From Ambrosia x helenae (lineage: Eukaryota > Streptophyta > Magnoliopsida > Asterales > Asteraceae): a stretch of DNA of 64,000 nt. The DNA lies in contig CM061227.1 of the NCBI GenBank assembly GCA_030844895.1, forward strand, positions 116,437,419 to 116,501,418. The letters are read 5' to 3'. The translations under genes were made by a program, and so were the position numbers. This document shows, one piece after another, positions 53,297 through 64,000 of this stretch. The notes below the pieces were generated by a model. That model was given only the letters and a program-made list of their open reading frames with translations. It did no database searches and had not been told where the DNA came from. Positions within the stretch are counted from its first letter, which is position 1; each line of letters starts with the position of its first letter.

Positions 53297-54006
53297 GATA
53301 TAAGTATTTCATTTGTGTAGTAACATTACACCAACAATTTATAAGAAATTAAGTCTATTTATAAGGTTGAAAGTAAATAAGTGAAGTTTTATTCAACTTA
53401 TTCTAGACCTAGATAAATGCAAGACATAAAATGAATTTTAAATCAACCCAATCAAAATTCTTAACAAAATATATAAATGTAAAAATATTCCAAGCTTCTT
53501 GAGTTCAAAAGTCATTCAAGTTGGGGACCCAATTCTATACGAATAATAAAGATGCAAAATCTTCTGGAAAATTGTAGAAAAAATGAAATATAATAATAAT
53601 TGCGTATACTTGTATCGAGTCGTTAGGTAACATGCCTAAATGAAGGTATATATTCATCCATTCAGGGGCGGAACAAAGGAAGTCAAGAGAGTTCGCTGAC
53701 CCCACGGGCCATGTATACTAGAACTTGTGGGTATGTTTTTAAGAAAAAAATGAGTCGGGTCTTATTCCAAATTCCCTTAACACTTTGAAATGGGTCTACA
53801 ATAAAAAGGGATTGCAAAGTATGCTTTTAAGCCTTTAAGCAATTTGGATAGATCTTGAACTAAAAACACACATATCGTGTTGTAAATTGCTTTGATGGCC
53901 AATGTTTTGATAGATCTTGAGCGTAAATGTTGCAAATCGAAGCGCATTTGGTTTTGAAATGTGTACGGGTCAAGTAGGCATGTGAAAGAGACGGCACTCT
54001 TCGTTC
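53297..54006. other. Intergenic
   Basis: AT-rich, no supported gene. CAGGGGCGGAAC at about 53664 looks like a hAT-type terminus, but no partner end was found. Confidence 0.4.
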
Positions 54007-54014
54007 GAAAGAGC

Positions 54015-54662
54015 AAGGCCGGCCTTGAGGGGGTGCAGGGATGACCCCCGGCCCAGGCCCGATTTCTAAAGGGACACTTTGAGCGGCAACGAGTGTTTTT
54101 TATTCAAGTAATATTTCCTTTTTTCGACCCAAAAAAAAGATCTCATGATGAACATCACTGTTTATAAACGTAAGAAGGTGAAGAGTAGATAAGGAAGAAG
54201 CTGAGTCATACATGATAAACTAGATTGAAAGGATAAGGTGAAGAGTATGTTACTTGAAATTTGTGTTGTAGTACAGTAATTGTGCAACCTTTGCAATAAA
54301 TTTTAATATATAGTAGTACTACAAAACAGTAATTGTCTCACGTTTTTGCCTATGATGCAAGTCAAATTCATTTTATTAAAAACTTTTGAAGTCCAGACAT
54401 AAAATAACGGCCCTTCAAATTATTATAGAATTTTAAATCATGGTGGTTTTTTTATGAGCCAATTAGCTAAACATATTAATTTTTATAATTATTACGACAC
54501 TTTCAATTCTATATCCGGTTCGACTGGTCCGACTAGGGAATTGGTAAGGACACCGGTTCAACGTCTGCTTTAGTTATGAAAACACTGCTTAAAAGACCTA
54601 AGACTAAAGGGAACATATTTCGCGGCTCGGCCCAGACACCTGAATTTTCAGGGCCGGCACTG
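54015..54662. mobile_element. Non-autonomous hAT element, 648 bp
   Basis: 8-bp target duplication CGAAAGAG at 54007-54014 and 54663-54670. Inverted ends CAAGGCCGGCCTTGA and (reverse complement) CAGTGCCGGCCCTGA. The subterminal regions are rich in GGCCC. No transposase ORF. Confidence 0.85.
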
Positions 54663-54670
54663 CGAAAGAG

Positions 54671-56239
54671 CAAAAGTTTAGTCTTCCAAGATATATTGCT
54701 AACTCTTTGTTGCCCTTCGGTAGTACAAACAATATTATAGAATATCTTTAAGGAGTGATAGGAGTGTGAAATGTTATTGTTGTAGAGTGACATGATAAAT
54801 ATTGATCTTGTCATTTTTCTTAAGTCAAGTAATATTGATCTTGTCATTCTTTTATAATAAAAGTATCACGAATATTTTACTAATTACTTTAGCCTGACTC
54901 CACCCATGTCAAAAGCATGCGGTTAACCAAATTAACCGAAACGGATGAAGGATCTTATTGGGAGCAGTCTTTGTAGCAGGATATTACTGTGTGTATGTAT
55001 GTTTGTTTGTTTGTTTATAACCAAAACCGGTGGTTATGAAAATAACATAGGTTCTGTTATGACCAATAATCCGTTACAGGTTCAGTTTGTCCTTTAGAAG
55101 TTTTGTGCAGAAAAGCAACATTGTGGTTAGGGGTGTTTGTGGGTCCAAAACCAATCCGCCCTGGGACCAAAACTGAGAAACGACAACTGTGACCCGAGGA
55201 CCGGCCCATATGAACTATGAAGATACTTTGGTCTCTCAGGTTTTACAGGTGGTCGGATAGGTTTTACTTTTGGGCTCGTGTTGGACCAAGATTACCTGAT
55301 TGCCTAGATTTCATCTCTTTAATGTGGTTTTGTATTATGCAAAGTCTGACATCCATTTACTTTGGATTCTTGTTGGACCAATATTATGACAAATTAAAAC
55401 TACTAAACATAGATTAAATTATGAACATCATAATATTAGATGCAGACCAATCACTTAAAGCTGATTTAACACAAAGCTTAGAACTGTGTTTTGTTGGAGT
55501 CTTTTCAAAAGAAAAGAACTCTCCAAAAATAAGCGTATGCTATTTTAGAGCAACGAGCACACGGTATTCTTTAGTAAAAGGCGAAAGAATAGTTCGCTTT
55601 GTGCTCATTGCATAGCTGCGTGCCTTTCTATTAAGCAGCCGGGCTGCTTATATACACACAATCTCACTTTCTAAATCCTATAGCCACCCGATGTGGGACA
55701 AAAAAGAACCCTCCTATTTCTTCAGTATGATTCTCACTTGTATCTGGTTTGTTTATTACTTTATGTTTTGTTGTCATAATCTTTTAGTCGTTAATTTGTT
55801 AATTATTAATGACAGGATGAAGGAACTCTACATATACCCTTCATAAATTGTGTTAAGAGGATAAGTGTATCAACTCTTTATTCCAGTTAGATGTTATTTT
55901 TTGCATAGTTTTAAACATGTATCATACCTGTGGCTACACTACCAAGTACCAAATGTGTTGTTAGGTCTAGCTTTGATGACACATATTTATACTGAAGTTG
56001 CATATTCAAACGAACAGATTCGGTTGGCACGATCATAAGATTAGGCCTGGAGGATCAGGATCTTGGTGAAGGCAAGAAAACTCCCACGTTGGGGGTGCTA
56101 TATTTAAGTATAAACTGCTGTCAATTATGTTAAAACCCGTTGGTAAACTATTCTTATGGCGAAAAAAGATATAACGAATTGTCATTAGAGATCCAATTGA
56201 GGGTACAATAGAAATGCTGCAATATAAAACCAAAACCTA
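54671..56239. other. Intergenic
   Basis: No gene supported. Small ORFs (66-104 codons) have no recognisable domain. A GTTTGTTTGTTT run is at about 55000. Confidence 0.4.
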
Positions 56240-56487
56240 CATGCTATGAGACTCCCAGCCATGTTGTGCGGGTTCGATCTTGAGCCACCCCCGGTTTTAT
56301 TCGGCTGTTTCTCCAGCGATATTATAACTCGTGTGGAGGCAGTACGGTTCCGGGAACGCGGTAACCAAGTCTGATAACCATCGCGGATCCGGTTAAGACA
56401 ACGTAGTCTGGGCAGATCTTGGCTAGGGTTCGTCGATAGGCGAATGTGACAATGAGTCACTCATAAGAAAGTCGCCATTCAAAAAAA
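56240..56487 (+). mobile_element. SINE, plus strand
   Basis: About 250 bp with a B-box-like GGTTCGATCTT at 56271-56281, a GC-rich body and the 3' tail GAGTCACTCATAAGAAAGTC followed by GCCATTCAAAAAAA. The left end and target duplication are not clear. Shares its 3' end with the fragment at 53183-53267. Confidence 0.55.
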
Positions 56488-57978
56488 CATTAACATTTAC
56501 GAATTGACGGCCCTAATTTTGTGAACTAACAAACAAACTAATCACTGATGATAGTTGTGACAAATAAACGTGAAACATAATCATAATCTTCAACTTCACT
56601 GAACCAAAAAGTATAATAATCTATTAGAAGAAAATATAGCCCCCTGGCCCCTCCTACCCATTCTCAATCAATCATGCTACGTATATTAGAAGAAAATGTT
56701 TTTGCTGTTATTAATAACAAAAGCATGTCCCATATCACATGTTTATTGTTAGCAACAGGGCCGTCCTAAGAATTCAGGTGCCTCTCTTACTTGTATAAGT
56801 TTTGAGTTGAAGGTACGTAGCTCACTTTTATAGAAAACTTGAATTGGTTTGCTCAAGTACCCTCACTTATTAGCCGGTATGAATTTTCTCATTTCTTGTA
56901 TATCGGTAGTTTGATATTTTGTTTACAGTAACGTGTCAAGTTAATATTTTGTTAAACGTACAAAGATATCATTTTCGAGAAAGACAAGCTAGCTTGTTAA
57001 ACTCGTCAAGCTATGAGTTGGCTCGCCCCCAGAGACGAGCCAAGTACAAGGTCAATAATCTATAGCTCAGATGGAAATATCAAACAGAGTTGGCTCAATG
57101 ATCGGTGTAGAAGCGACAATCATAGGTAATTAGGTATAGATTGTTAAAAACTTTTTCACCTTATACTTACCGGTTAGGGTAACTGTATGAATCTACATTC
57201 GATCAATATATTTATGTAATGGTTGAATATTTATATAATTATATCGAACAAGTGTATCACATATGGGCCCATATGGCTCGATGAAAGATATCACGATATA
57301 TATGATACTGCGTGCACCATGTTTTAAAGTTTCTGCAATTAATAAAAAAAAAAAAATTAAATAAAGCAAACATATTAAAATAATGTCTATCGCTTTCATA
57401 TATCCCACTCAAACGTTAAAAACCACACCTTTGTAGTTTCAACATCACTTGTTTGTTAGAAGAAAGGTACGTGATAGGGACGACCACGCACATCAATTAT
57501 GTAATATCAATATCCCTTTTTCAAACACGTCGCATTTGCCTGTCACTAAAACCAAACAATGGCGCTAATCAAGCTGCCTACAAAACGAACACCTCCAATG
57601 AATCAATGATGCTTATTTAATTGTATTTGACTATTTTCTATAATATCAAAACCTCTAATGGGATTCACTAATGGAAATTTTCTATATACAAGTGAAAATA
57701 CATTTTCATCATTAACGAAATGGCGTCGCAAATCTGGTCGTGGCGCGTGACAAGGAGAATAGTTGGGATAATTGTGGAGAGATATGTGACCGTCGCGAAA
57801 AATCACATATGATCAGTGGGTGAACAGTTACCATAACAAGACCTCTAACCCTTAGTCGAAAAGCTCACCGGGCTGCCCCATTTCTCGAATCAAAATCCTT
57901 ATTTACAATCCTTTTTTTTTTCAATAGCATCAACATCATAGTTTTCTCACTAATGTTAGAAGGGCAATTACAATAAAG
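56488..57978. other. Intergenic
   Basis: AT-rich; no gene, RNA or clear element boundary recognised. Short ORFs lack motifs. Confidence 0.4.
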
Positions 57979-57981
57979 TAA

Positions 57982-58331
57982 GACCAAGCGTAATGATCAG
58001 TGAATTGGGCGTTGAAGGGAGGAATTCGCGCCCCTTTCACCCAGCTACACCGCCCCCATCCAAGTTAACGGGGGCGCTAAAGGTGCTCACGCGAAATATT
58101 TCGCGTACGTTAAATTTTTGGTTGGCCAATCAGAAGCTTCCAATTCATTTTTATTTTTTTTTCTTTTTTTCCATTCAAATATAATACCATTATATATTCA
58201 CCTCTTTCACCCATCAAATTTCACCCACCATTACACCCCTTGCCCATTTCACCCAGCAAGTGGCCCCACATTGCCAAGTGTCAAAAATGTCATTTTCACC
58301 CACCAAATTTCACTTACCATTACACATGGTC
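57982..58331. mobile_element. Tourist-like MITE, 350 bp
   Basis: Ends GACCAAGCGTAATG and (reverse complement) GACCATGTGTAATGG, flanked by TAA (57979-57981 and 58332-58334). Internal TTTCACCCA repeats and a palindromic GCGAAATATTTCGC. It lies 660 bp upstream of the ARM-repeat gene. Confidence 0.75.
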
Positions 58332-58573
58332 TAATAGTTAAACTGGCAACAAGTTACACTGCAACCTCTTTATCCCACAACTTTTCTTTTACGCTTTCAC
58401 CTCTCATTGTAAATAACTCTCTCAACAAAATAAAAACCCATGTATCAAGCTTAAAGTTGGAATTGGATCATAAAAGTGTAAGTCGGTAAGTCTTAGGGTA
58501 CACGTTGTTAGAGTATAGGAGTACGATGTGAAGCCCATCCAGGATACCAACACTACCCCTTATGTGGTGCGGA

Positions 58574-58593
58574 AGCTTGGGGGGGGGGGGGGG
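58574..58593. repeat. Poly-G tract
   Basis: About 19 consecutive G in the upstream region of the ARM-repeat gene; likely length-variable and hard to sequence. Confidence 0.9.
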
Positions 58594-58992
58594 GTAACCG
58601 CCGTGAGGGTGAGACGAATAATTGTGATTGGTTGTTTTACTATATATGGCTTTGGTTGGTTATTAGATTAAAAAAAAAAAAGTTTAGAAAAAAAAAAGGA
58701 GAATTCTTAAAGTCAAAAGTTTATTTCTTCAAAAACTTACGGTCAACCCTTTACTACATCCACCACCACCGTCATTTACGGCTACAAGACGACGACGCAG
58801 TTCTTACTTCTTACATCCCCTTTAATCTGAACGCGTGAGATACACTCTCCCTTAGCTCAGTCATTCATCTCCCTACATCATTCCACCATTATTATTATTA
58901 TTAACATTTTATTATTAACATCAAAGTTTGCGTCCATATAATAAACAACATCCCCGTCTACCTGGTCTACCCCCTCACACCCCTCGCCGGCA

Positions 58993-60678
58993 ATGAAGCT
59001 GTCGGAAAACGAATCCGACGTCGTCGAAGCCACCACCATCCAACTCCTCAACTCCCTCATCACCTCCATCCCTCACACCTCTTCCTTCAAAGGCAAATGG
59101 TCCCTCATCTCTTCCAAACTCTCCCTTCTCTCTTCCCTTCTCTCCGACCTCTCCTCCTTCCCTTCTTCCCCTCTCTCCCTCGACATCTTATCCTCTCTCT
59201 CCCTTACCCTCTCCCAATCCCTTCCCTTATTATCCACTTGCCAAAACCTTAACCTTTCTGCCGGTAAATTAAAAACCCAAAACGACGTCGATTCACTCTC
59301 CGCCAAAATCGATACTCACGTTAAAGACCTGGATGTGCTAATTAAAAGCGGTGTTCTCCACGACGACGTCGTTTCGGTTTCTGTTAATAATTCTGCCAGC
59401 TCAGCAGTAGTTTCTAAACGGGAACCGGTACGGATCGAGTCCAGGAATTTAATAACGCGGTTACAGATCGGTTCGACTGAGTCGAGAAACTCGGCGCTTG
59501 ACTCGTTGTTATTATTGTTACAAAAAGATGATAAACATGTTTTGATAGCTGTGGCGCAGGGAGTGGTTCCGGTGCTCGTGCGCCTACTGGATTATTCCTC
59601 CTCTACACCTGAAATTAAAGAGAAAACCGTTACTGCTATTGCTAGGGTTTCGACTGTTGATTCAAGCAAACATGTTTTGATAGCTGAAGGATTATTATTG
59701 CTTCATCATCTGTTACGAGTACTTGAATCAGGTAGTGTGTTCGCTAAAGAAAAAGCTTGTATTGTTCTTCATGCTTTGTCCCTAACTAAAGAGAACGCTA
59801 GAGCTATTGGATCACGTGGTGGAATTTCATCGTTGTTAGAGATATGTGAAGCAGGTACTCCGAATTCACAAGCGATTGCAGCCGGTGTGCTTCGAAATCT
59901 AGCCGTTTTTGCGGATAATAAAGAGAATTTTATCGAAGAGGACGCGATTTCGGTGCTTTTAGGTTTAGCTAGCTCAGGGACTGTTTTGGCACAGGAGTAT
60001 TCGATTGCGTGTTTGAGTAATTTGGTTAGGGAGGATGATGATCTGAAACTGTTGATTGCGCGTAAAGGCGTAATTGATTGTTTGAAAAGTTTTTGGGATT
60101 CCGCGACTGCGGTTCGGAGCTTGGAGGTGGCAGTTGAGTTTTATAAAAATCTGGCGTCGGATGAGCGTTTGGTGGAAGCGATTATTTCGGATGATTTTTT
60201 GAATAAAATTGTTAGTGTGTTAAGTTGTGGTGTGTTAGGGGTGCGGATTCAGTCTGCTGTGGCGATTTGCAGGCTTGGGTGTAACGCGAGGGCTAGAAAA
60301 GAATTGGGGGAATATGGATGCATTCCGCCGTTGATTGCAATGTTGGAAGGTAAATCGGTTGAAGAGAAAGAAGCGGCTTCAAAGGCGTTATCGACGATCT
60401 TGGTTTATTCAGGGAATAAAAGGATTTACAGGAAGGAACAGAGAGGGATAGTAAGTGCAGTGCAGCTTCTAGATCCTTCAATACCAAATCTAGATAAGAA
60501 ATACGCCGTTTCGATTTTAATGTCTTTAACGCATTCGAAGAAATGCCGCAAACAGACTGTTGATTCGGGTGCTTTGCCGTATCTGCAAAAGCTTGTGGAA
60601 ATGGAGGTTGAAGGTGCTAAGAAGTTGCAGGAGACAATTGGTCATGGGAAGCTATGGGGTGTTTTCGCAAGGCGGTAA
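58993..60678 (+). CDS. ARM-repeat protein (DUF7032-type N terminus)
   Basis: 561 residues in one exon, start MKLSENESDVVEATT with a clean upstream context (CCGGCAATGA). The N-terminal part (residues about 10-130, leucine/serine-rich, LLNSLITSIPH, WSLISSKLSLLSSLLSDLSS) fits the domain that precedes ARM repeats in this plant family. Residues about 155-545 hold ARM-type helical repeats (GVVPVLVRLLDYSS, KEKTVTAIARVST, GGISSLLEICEAGT, AAGVLRNLAVFADN, GCIPPLIAMLEGKS). It ends GKLWGVFARR. No U-box, F-box or signal peptide is seen. Members act as scaffolds in protein-protein binding; the specific partner is unknown. The codon use and unbroken frame mark it as a real host gene. A possible poly(A) signal AATAAA lies at 60890-60895. 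Confidence 0.9.
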   Translation: MKLSENESDVVEATTIQLLNSLITSIPHTSSFKGKWSLISSKLSLLSSLLSDLSSFPSSPLSLDILSSLSLTLSQSLPLLSTCQNLNLSAGKLKTQNDVDSLSAKIDTHVKDLDVLIKSGVLHDDVVSVSVNNSASSAVVSKREPVRIESRNLITRLQIGSTESRNSALDSLLLLLQKDDKHVLIAVAQGVVPVLVRLLDYSSSTPEIKEKTVTAIARVSTVDSSKHVLIAEGLLLLHHLLRVLESGSVFAKEKACIVLHALSLTKENARAIGSRGGISSLLEICEAGTPNSQAIAAGVLRNLAVFADNKENFIEEDAISVLLGLASSGTVLAQEYSIACLSNLVREDDDLKLLIARKGVIDCLKSFWDSATAVRSLEVAVEFYKNLASDERLVEAIISDDFLNKIVSVLSCGVLGVRIQSAVAICRLGCNARARKELGEYGCIPPLIAMLEGKSVEEKEAASKALSTILVYSGNKRIYRKEQRGIVSAVQLLDPSIPNLDKKYAVSILMSLTHSKKCRKQTVDSGALPYLQKLVEMEVEGAKKLQETIGHGKLWGVFARR

Positions 60679-62786
60679 AGATTATTATTATTCTTGTTAA
60701 AATCTGTATTTAGTTATGGTTTGTTCATAATTTTCTTGCTGGTAATCTTTAGTTAAGAAGTCAATTCATTCTTATTAGTTTAGAGTCCTACTGAGATATG
60801 AATCTGTTTTTAGAAAATTTCTAAACCTGTGTTTGGTGACCTACCTTGGATTAAAGTTGTAATATTTTCTACCAAAACTTCAATAATTTAATAAATATAG
60901 TAATGAGATTGACTTTGATTTTGAGTTCTTTATCTTCTGTACTTACTAAACTTCTCATCCTTTTATTTTTTTGTTGGTGGGTAGTGTCACACCTGTTTTA
61001 ATTGTTCTAATAAGTTTCAACTGCTCGAATTAATGACGATTATTCGGTTATATCTTTATGCTCACAGCTCAACCTGCATCAACATAACTAGAAATTTTAT
61101 AAACCACTTTCCATAATTGCATGAACATTCATATAGCTTTATATATACTTAAAGAGTTAAAGTCACTTCTTTGCCAGCAGGCTCATCAACTCTCTCCCTG
61201 GCATTATTGCTTTACAATAATTTTTGTTAATGGCAGTTCAATGCATCAATTTTTAATAATACACAATATCTTCTCTGCTGACAATAGAACATTAGCTGCT
61301 GTGGGGATTGTTGGTCATAATTGAGCTCTGAAATATATATATAATAATTCAAGAAAGTTAATATAAAAGAAGGAAAAAGCTAATGTGAAAACTATGATAT
61401 AAAAGTTGGTTACTTTAATGAAAGTAGCATGATGTTTCTCTTTAGAGTTGACCTATTTTGCTTACATATATTGTATTTGACTGATAGATATTCTTTTCTT
61501 GAACTTTAATCATGATATTAAGTTCTAAACAATATGAATATATCCCTATAAAGGTTGGTAAAGGATGTAGGCCATGTGCAAATTTGGCGAGTACCAACAC
61601 AAAATTCAATATATTTGATTATGAATAATTGACCCAATTTGGTTTGATAAAAGTGTCAATTTACAGATATCCTTATTAGCACCAATGGTTGTCCATGTGC
61701 TTTTGTTCTATGCTTGTTCAGCCCTCTTCTCTCCTTCTAACAAATATGGTCCTACATCAATTGGATTTTACTTGCATGCATTAATGAGTTGTACAAATAA
61801 AAATAAACAATATGGTAAGCTTATATTCAGAAGAAACTGTGTATTATGCATTTGAGGCCATCAATTGTACAGTAACTATAAAGGCATTCAAAGTACAACT
61901 CAACTTTAGCATACGAGAGGCCCGAATACTTGACCTGAAGAACAACACCCCTAGTTTGGATTTGTTTTAGGATTTGAACCGACAAACTCAACCGAAGAAA
62001 CCCAAATGGGTGACGTTTATCAAGTATCAACATCATTGTTTTTGTTTGTTAAAATCTTCTTAAGTATCTGAAACTGTAGATATTCTTTTTTGTTGGCAAA
62101 TAATGTGACCTAAGGAAGGATTAGTTTGGTGAAGAAGATATAGGTAAAAATGACATTGGGTTTTAACTCTACAGGACTATAGGTTTTTGCTTTAATATAT
62201 ATATACACACACACAGTTCAAGTATTTTCAATAAGAATATACAAAGTTTTGGGGGCCATTACATAATGAGCCTTGTGTAGGTGACCTCCTGCAAGCCTGA
62301 TTATCAACATTTATAGAAAATTAAAGCAAACTCTAAAATTAAGACCTATATCATAAGTTGAATGGACTGAAAACATAATAGAGGATATGGTTGATTACAC
62401 TCGAACATAAAACACAACAAAAAAAGGTTTACATTAACGATGATGGTCTTCTTAACATGCTTTTGTTCCATCATTCAGATTTCAAAAAATCACATTTGAA
62501 CCATGAAGATCAACACCGAACTGTAGAATACAATGAAAGTATTCTTAATTTATACAATGAGGACATTTCGTTCATAAACATGTAAACGTATTCTTACTAA
62601 TGTTGGTCAATAGTCCTCAATAATGATGGTCAATGATCAAAAGTCTTGCCCTTTATAACGATCATAAATTTATACTATATTTCCACAAGATTTCTCTCAC
62701 AATGATGGTTATGAACGAAATGGATAAACGTACAATCAAAATAGAGTGTAAGTCAAGCGTGAATCTAAATCAAGAGCTTAATCAAA
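60679..62786. other. Intergenic, downstream of the ARM-repeat gene
   Basis: Contains the probable 3' untranslated region (to about 60,920), then about 1.9 kb of AT-rich DNA with no supported gene. ORFs of 60-70 codons have no motif. A short (AC)n/(TA)n tract is at about 62195-62215. Confidence 0.45.
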
Positions 62787-62980
62787 TGACCCTGTGGTCT
62801 AGTGGTGGAAAGGACTTGGTTTCTCCTTGGAGAGCCAGGTTCAATTCCCACTTGCTGCAGGTGAGGTGGGAGGTTTTCAGGCTTTGCCTGTTTCCTACCC
62901 TGGAGTGCCCGGTTCGAATCCACGTCGGCCGGACTATGCTCATGTATAGCCCTGAGCGAGATGCCGTTCAAAAAAAAAAA
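62787..62980 (+). mobile_element. tRNA-derived SINE with two B boxes
   Basis: About 194 bp. A box TGGTCTAGTGG (62795-62805), B box GGTTCAATTCC (62838-62848), and a second perfect B box GGTTCGAATCC (62911-62921). It ends GATGCCGTTC followed by about 11 A. The two B boxes suggest a dimeric tRNA-like head. No clear target duplication. Confidence 0.75.
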
Positions 62981-63217
62981 ATTAGATAGGTAACGTCTAA
63001 ATCATTTGTTGAACTCGTGCATTGATTATTGCCTGACAATGATTGATTTTCATGTTCCATTCTGTAAAGTTTAGGGGATAATTAGTTCCTTACACCAATA
63101 AAACTTTTTGGCAAAAATCAACCGCAACACAATGAAAACTGACCAAGACAACCAGTTATCTGCAAAAGAGAAGAGAAAGCTTAGCACCAATCATTTTGAA
63201 AGATGAGCCTCTGAAGT

Positions 63218-63683
63218 TGAGGCTGACAATTTAGACACGAACACGATAGCCTGACACGAACCTACACGATTTTAACAGGTTTCGTGTTTAGCCTTAACAG
63301 GTTTCGTGTCTATAACAGGTTGACATGTTAAGACCTGTTTATTTTCGTGTCGTATTCGTGTTTACATGTTTCGTGTTCGTGTCTTATCGTGTACGTGTCT
63401 TAACAGGTCTTATCGTGTCTTATCGTGTTTCTTATCATGTCTTATCGTGTCTTATCGTGTATTATCGTGTCTTGTCGTGTCTTGTCGTGTCTTATCTTGT
63501 CTTGTCGTGTTAACTTATTTTACTAGGTGTTCCTTATCGTGTCTTATCGTGTTAACCTGTTAGACATAGGTTCGTGTTCGTGTTTGAAAAAAATGACACG
63601 ATTAGATTTCGTGTCGTGTTCGTGTTTACCAGTTTCGTGTTCGTGTCTTAACAGGTTCGTGTAACCTATTATGCCAGCCCTAG
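63218..63683. mobile_element. MITE with CGTGT-type low-complexity core
   Basis: Bounded by AGGCTGACAATTTAGACACG on the left and, reverse-complemented, AGGGCTGGCATAATAGG on the right, a known type of plant MITE end. The core (about 63360-63560) is a run of TCTTATCGTGT / TCTTGTCGTGT units. Frames through it encode only repeats. Confidence 0.55.
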
Positions 63684-63754
63684 ACTGTTGGGTGATCAAT
63701 AAGCCTTGATGGTTACAATTCAAAAATTTACTAAAATAGTTTTCCTTTCACTTA

Positions 63755-64000
63755 GGGTATGTTTGGCAAAACTAGCTGATGGCTGGTAGCTGAAAGCAGG
63801 TGGCTAGAAGCCGGTAGCTTTAGCTTTTTAAATATATTTGGTGTGTGGCAGAGTAACTGGAGCTTTTAATAAAATGTATAAAATGATCATAATGGACATT
63901 AACTAAAAGCTTGTATCCATGTTTTTTTAATGATAGAATGAGTATTTTTGTCATTTACTCATTAAAAGCTTGTAGCTAGTATGAGCTTTTTCTTAAACGC
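63755..64000. mobile_element. Tourist-like MITE, cut by the window end
   Basis: Begins GGGTATGTTTGGCAAAACTAGC after TTA (63752-63754), the usual form of PIF/Harbinger ends. Contains AGCTGATGGCTGGTAGCTG and several AAAAGCTTGTA motifs. The right end lies outside the window. Confidence 0.65.

Noticed and set aside
57020..57050. Possible third MIR169-like site (GACGAGCCAAG)
   Set aside because: Only a short match to the star-side flank; no CCAAGGATGACTT or second arm nearby.
63325..63563. Cys/Val/Ser-rich ORFs
   Set aside because: Low-complexity TCTTATCGTGT repeat, open in more than one frame.

Overview
This is a plant nuclear window, a eudicot judging by gene content and repeat families. Asteraceae is possible but I cannot prove it. 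It is dominated by nested retrotransposons, MITEs and microsatellites. Only a few host loci are visible: the 5' part of a serine palmitoyltransferase LCB2 gene (minus strand, positions 1-1998, running off the left edge), two MIR169 microRNA hairpins (about 24.07-24.18 kb and 45.98-46.10 kb, both minus strand), and an intact single-exon ARM-repeat protein gene (58993-60678, plus strand).

Layout. 1-1998: LCB2 exons 1-4, with a Tourist-like MITE and an ATATCGG repeat array in its long second intron. 2461-3170: three copies of a small MITE, two of them back to back. 3937-22595: Tat-lineage Ty3/gypsy element 1, minus strand, with 457-bp LTRs, TSD CCTTA, and two genes on the opposite (plus) strand next to its 3' LTR. 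Its reverse transcriptase is split by a plus-strand, non-coding LTR element (11107-19160, LTRs about 2.7 kb, TSD TCAGC). 22601-29149: unique sequence, MIR169 copy 1, a Mutator-type MITE, a chain of TA-microsatellite-seated MITEs, and a truncated LTR carrying a W-box array. 29155-44208: Tat element 2, minus strand, 896-bp LTRs, TSD TGATG, with an intron-containing opposite-strand gene and a 2.6-kb solo LTR inside its pol. 44209-47596: an interrupted tandem repeat, a 541-bp solo LTR (TSD AACAC), MIR169 copy 2 and an 810-bp Tourist-like element. 47597-53127: an L1-type LINE with a 16-bp TSD. 53128-58992: SINE, hAT and Tourist-like elements in otherwise featureless DNA. 60679-64000: SINE, low-complexity DNA and a MITE cut by the window end.

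How the parts relate. The two MIR169 hairpins sit in a diverged duplicated block (about 23975-25345 versus 45895-47596 plus 53128-53160). Each copy gives an empty site for the transposon in the other copy, so the duplication came before those insertions. The gypsy elements carry gag, protease, RT, two RNase H segments and integrase on one strand, and TATA-driven genes on the other. Their coding regions contain frameshifts or stops even though their LTR pairs are nearly identical. That suggests recent mobilisation of defective copies in trans, or residual sequencing indels.

The most unusual structures are tRNA-like RNA polymerase III promoter modules (A box, B box, oligo-T) embedded in the long LTRs of the nested elements, a TGACGTAA/G-box cluster ahead of the opposite-strand gene of element 2, and an 11-copy W-box array ahead of an LTR TATA box.
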